A stretch of 6,120 nucleotides of DNA, from positions 1 to 6,120 of the forward strand of contig USAB01000099.1 in NCBI GenBank assembly GCA_900552585.1, read 5' to 3'. Position numbers and translations under genes: made by a program. Shown here piece by piece: positions 5,355 through 6,120 of the stretch. How positions within the stretch are numbered: position 1 is the first letter of the stretch; the number at the start of each line of letters is the position of its first letter. The notes beneath the pieces are model-generated. The model had not been told where the DNA came from. It did not search any database and worked only from the letters and a program-made list of their open reading frames with translations. The stretch is from an uncultured Coriobacteriaceae bacterium (lineage in GTDB: Bacteria > Actinomycetota > Coriobacteriia > Coriobacteriales > Eggerthellaceae).

Positions 5355-6120
5355 GTGTCGACGAAAATGAACCTCAATGAAACGGTGGCCCGCGCCCCGC
5401 AGGGGCACGCGGCTGCAGCGACCGGGCAGCAGACGCTGTACCGGCCCGAATTCGAACATGACGCCTGCGGTATCGGCGCCATCGCCCACCTGAACGGCGA
5501 GCGCTCGCATCAGATGCTGGACGATGCGCTGTCCGTGCTCGTGAACCTGGAGCACCGCGGCGGCGTGGGCCTGGAGCGGAACACCGGCGACGGCGCGGGC
5601 ATCCTGTTCCAGATTCCGCACCGCTTCTTCCGCATGGAGGCCCAACGCTATGGCCATCTGCTGCCCGACGAGGGCGACTACGGCGTGGCCATGATCTTCC
5701 TGCCCCAGGATCCCGAAGGCATTCGTGAAGCAAAGCGCATCTTCGAGGACGGCTGCGCGCGGAAGGGCATCCCGCTGTTGTTCTGGCGCGAAGTTCCCAC
5801 GGACCCGCACGACCTGGGCGAGACCGCGAAGGCCTGCATGCCCACTATCATGCAGGCGTTCATCGGGCGCCCGGACAACCTTGCCGCCGGCGACGAATTC
5901 GAACGCGGCCTGTATGTGTGCCGCCGCACCATCGAGAAGCTGGGCCATGCCGACCGTGCGCTGGACGGCAAGATTTTCTACATCTGCTCCATGAGCGCAC
6001 GCACCATCGTCTACAAGGGCATGTTCCTGGTGCACGATCTGCGCCTGTTCTACCTTGACCTGCAGGACGAGGACTACGAATCCGCCATCGGCATGGTGCA
6101 CAGCCGCTTTTCTACCAACA
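5355..6120 (+). CDS. gltB: Glutamate synthase large subunit, N-terminal part (3' end outside window)
   Basis: GltB makes two glutamates from glutamine and 2-oxoglutarate; its N-terminal class II amidotransferase domain releases ammonia from glutamine in the cytoplasm. The 255 visible codons cover much of that domain. Cys38, in HDACGIG (35-41), is the predicted nucleophile that becomes the mature N-terminus after removal of a 37-residue propeptide, a length close to those known for GltB. Further matches to E. coli GltB are NLEHRGGVGL, the TGDGAGIL motif, LFYLDLQDE and the terminal HSRFSTN. The GTG start is favoured by AAGGAG nine bases upstream; ATG at 5367 would shorten the propeptide by four residues. 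The propeptide is Ala-rich, without a signal peptide. The FMN and [3Fe-4S] domains and any small-subunit gene would lie to the right of the window. The family call is firm; a glutamate synthase of ferredoxin type cannot be excluded from this part alone. Confidence 0.95.
   Translation, partial: MSTKMNLNETVARAPQGHAAAATGQQTLYRPEFEHDACGIGAIAHLNGERSHQMLDDALSVLVNLEHRGGVGLERNTGDGAGILFQIPHRFFRMEAQRYGHLLPDEGDYGVAMIFLPQDPEGIREAKRIFEDGCARKGIPLLFWREVPTDPHDLGETAKACMPTIMQAFIGRPDNLAAGDEFERGLYVCRRTIEKLGHADRALDGKIFYICSMSARTIVYKGMFLVHDLRLFYLDLQDEDYESAIGMVHSRFSTN

Noticed and set aside
5304..6101. Minus-strand reading frame of 265 codons opposite gltB
   Set aside because: The + strand frame has unmistakable GltB motifs; the antisense frame is its shadow.

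Overview
The window reads as ordinary chromosome of a GC-rich anaerobic actinobacterium. The base composition, the strong G/C preference at third codon positions, the GTG starts, a probable leaderless gene and the large fused 2-hydroxyacyl-CoA dehydratase-activase protein together suggest Coriobacteriia (Eggerthella/Adlercreutzia-like). This taxonomic placement is an inference from gene content and style, not from a marker gene. All four genes lie on the + strand. I see no RNA gene, insertion sequence, CRISPR array or phage gene.

Layout. (1) Positions 1-3515 hold the 3' part of a very large multidomain gene. It encodes an ASKHA/BadF-type ATPase domain with the two cluster-ligand cysteines of HgdC, a four-cysteine motif, and two tandem copies of a DUF2229/HgdB-like module. 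The reading frame is open through the left edge, so the true start lies outside the window, probably preceding another ATPase domain. (2) A TetR-family regulator follows 11 nt later (3527-4192), with its Shine-Dalgarno directly after the upstream stop codon; the two are probably one operon. (3) A 176-bp intergenic region (4193-4368) is packed with GC-rich inverted repeats and then a short AT-richer promoter zone. (4) A five-helix membrane protein of the 'putative ABC-transporter type IV / CmpB' family (4369-5091) follows, apparently leaderless. (5) A 263-bp intergenic region (5092-5354) carries a perfect 13-bp inverted repeat and an AT-rich promoter zone. (6) The 5' part of the glutamate synthase large-subunit gene gltB (5355 to the right edge) encodes the amidotransferase domain with its propeptide and catalytic cysteine.

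How they may work together. The activase-like protein belongs to the group of ATP-driven, iron-sulfur electron-transfer enzymes that activate radical 2-hydroxyacyl-CoA dehydratases and double-cubane proteins. Here the donor-like ATPase and acceptor-like modules sit in one chain, and its substrate cannot be read from sequence. The TetR protein is its likely co-transcribed regulator. gltB is nitrogen-assimilation housekeeping. The most interesting non-coding signal is that the promoter zones of the membrane-protein gene and of gltB each carry three (A/T-rich)AC-like pentamers at exact 11-bp spacing. This resembles the AC-n9-AC pattern of actinobacterial GlnR sites and hints at shared nitrogen control. 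No clearly new biological system is evident.
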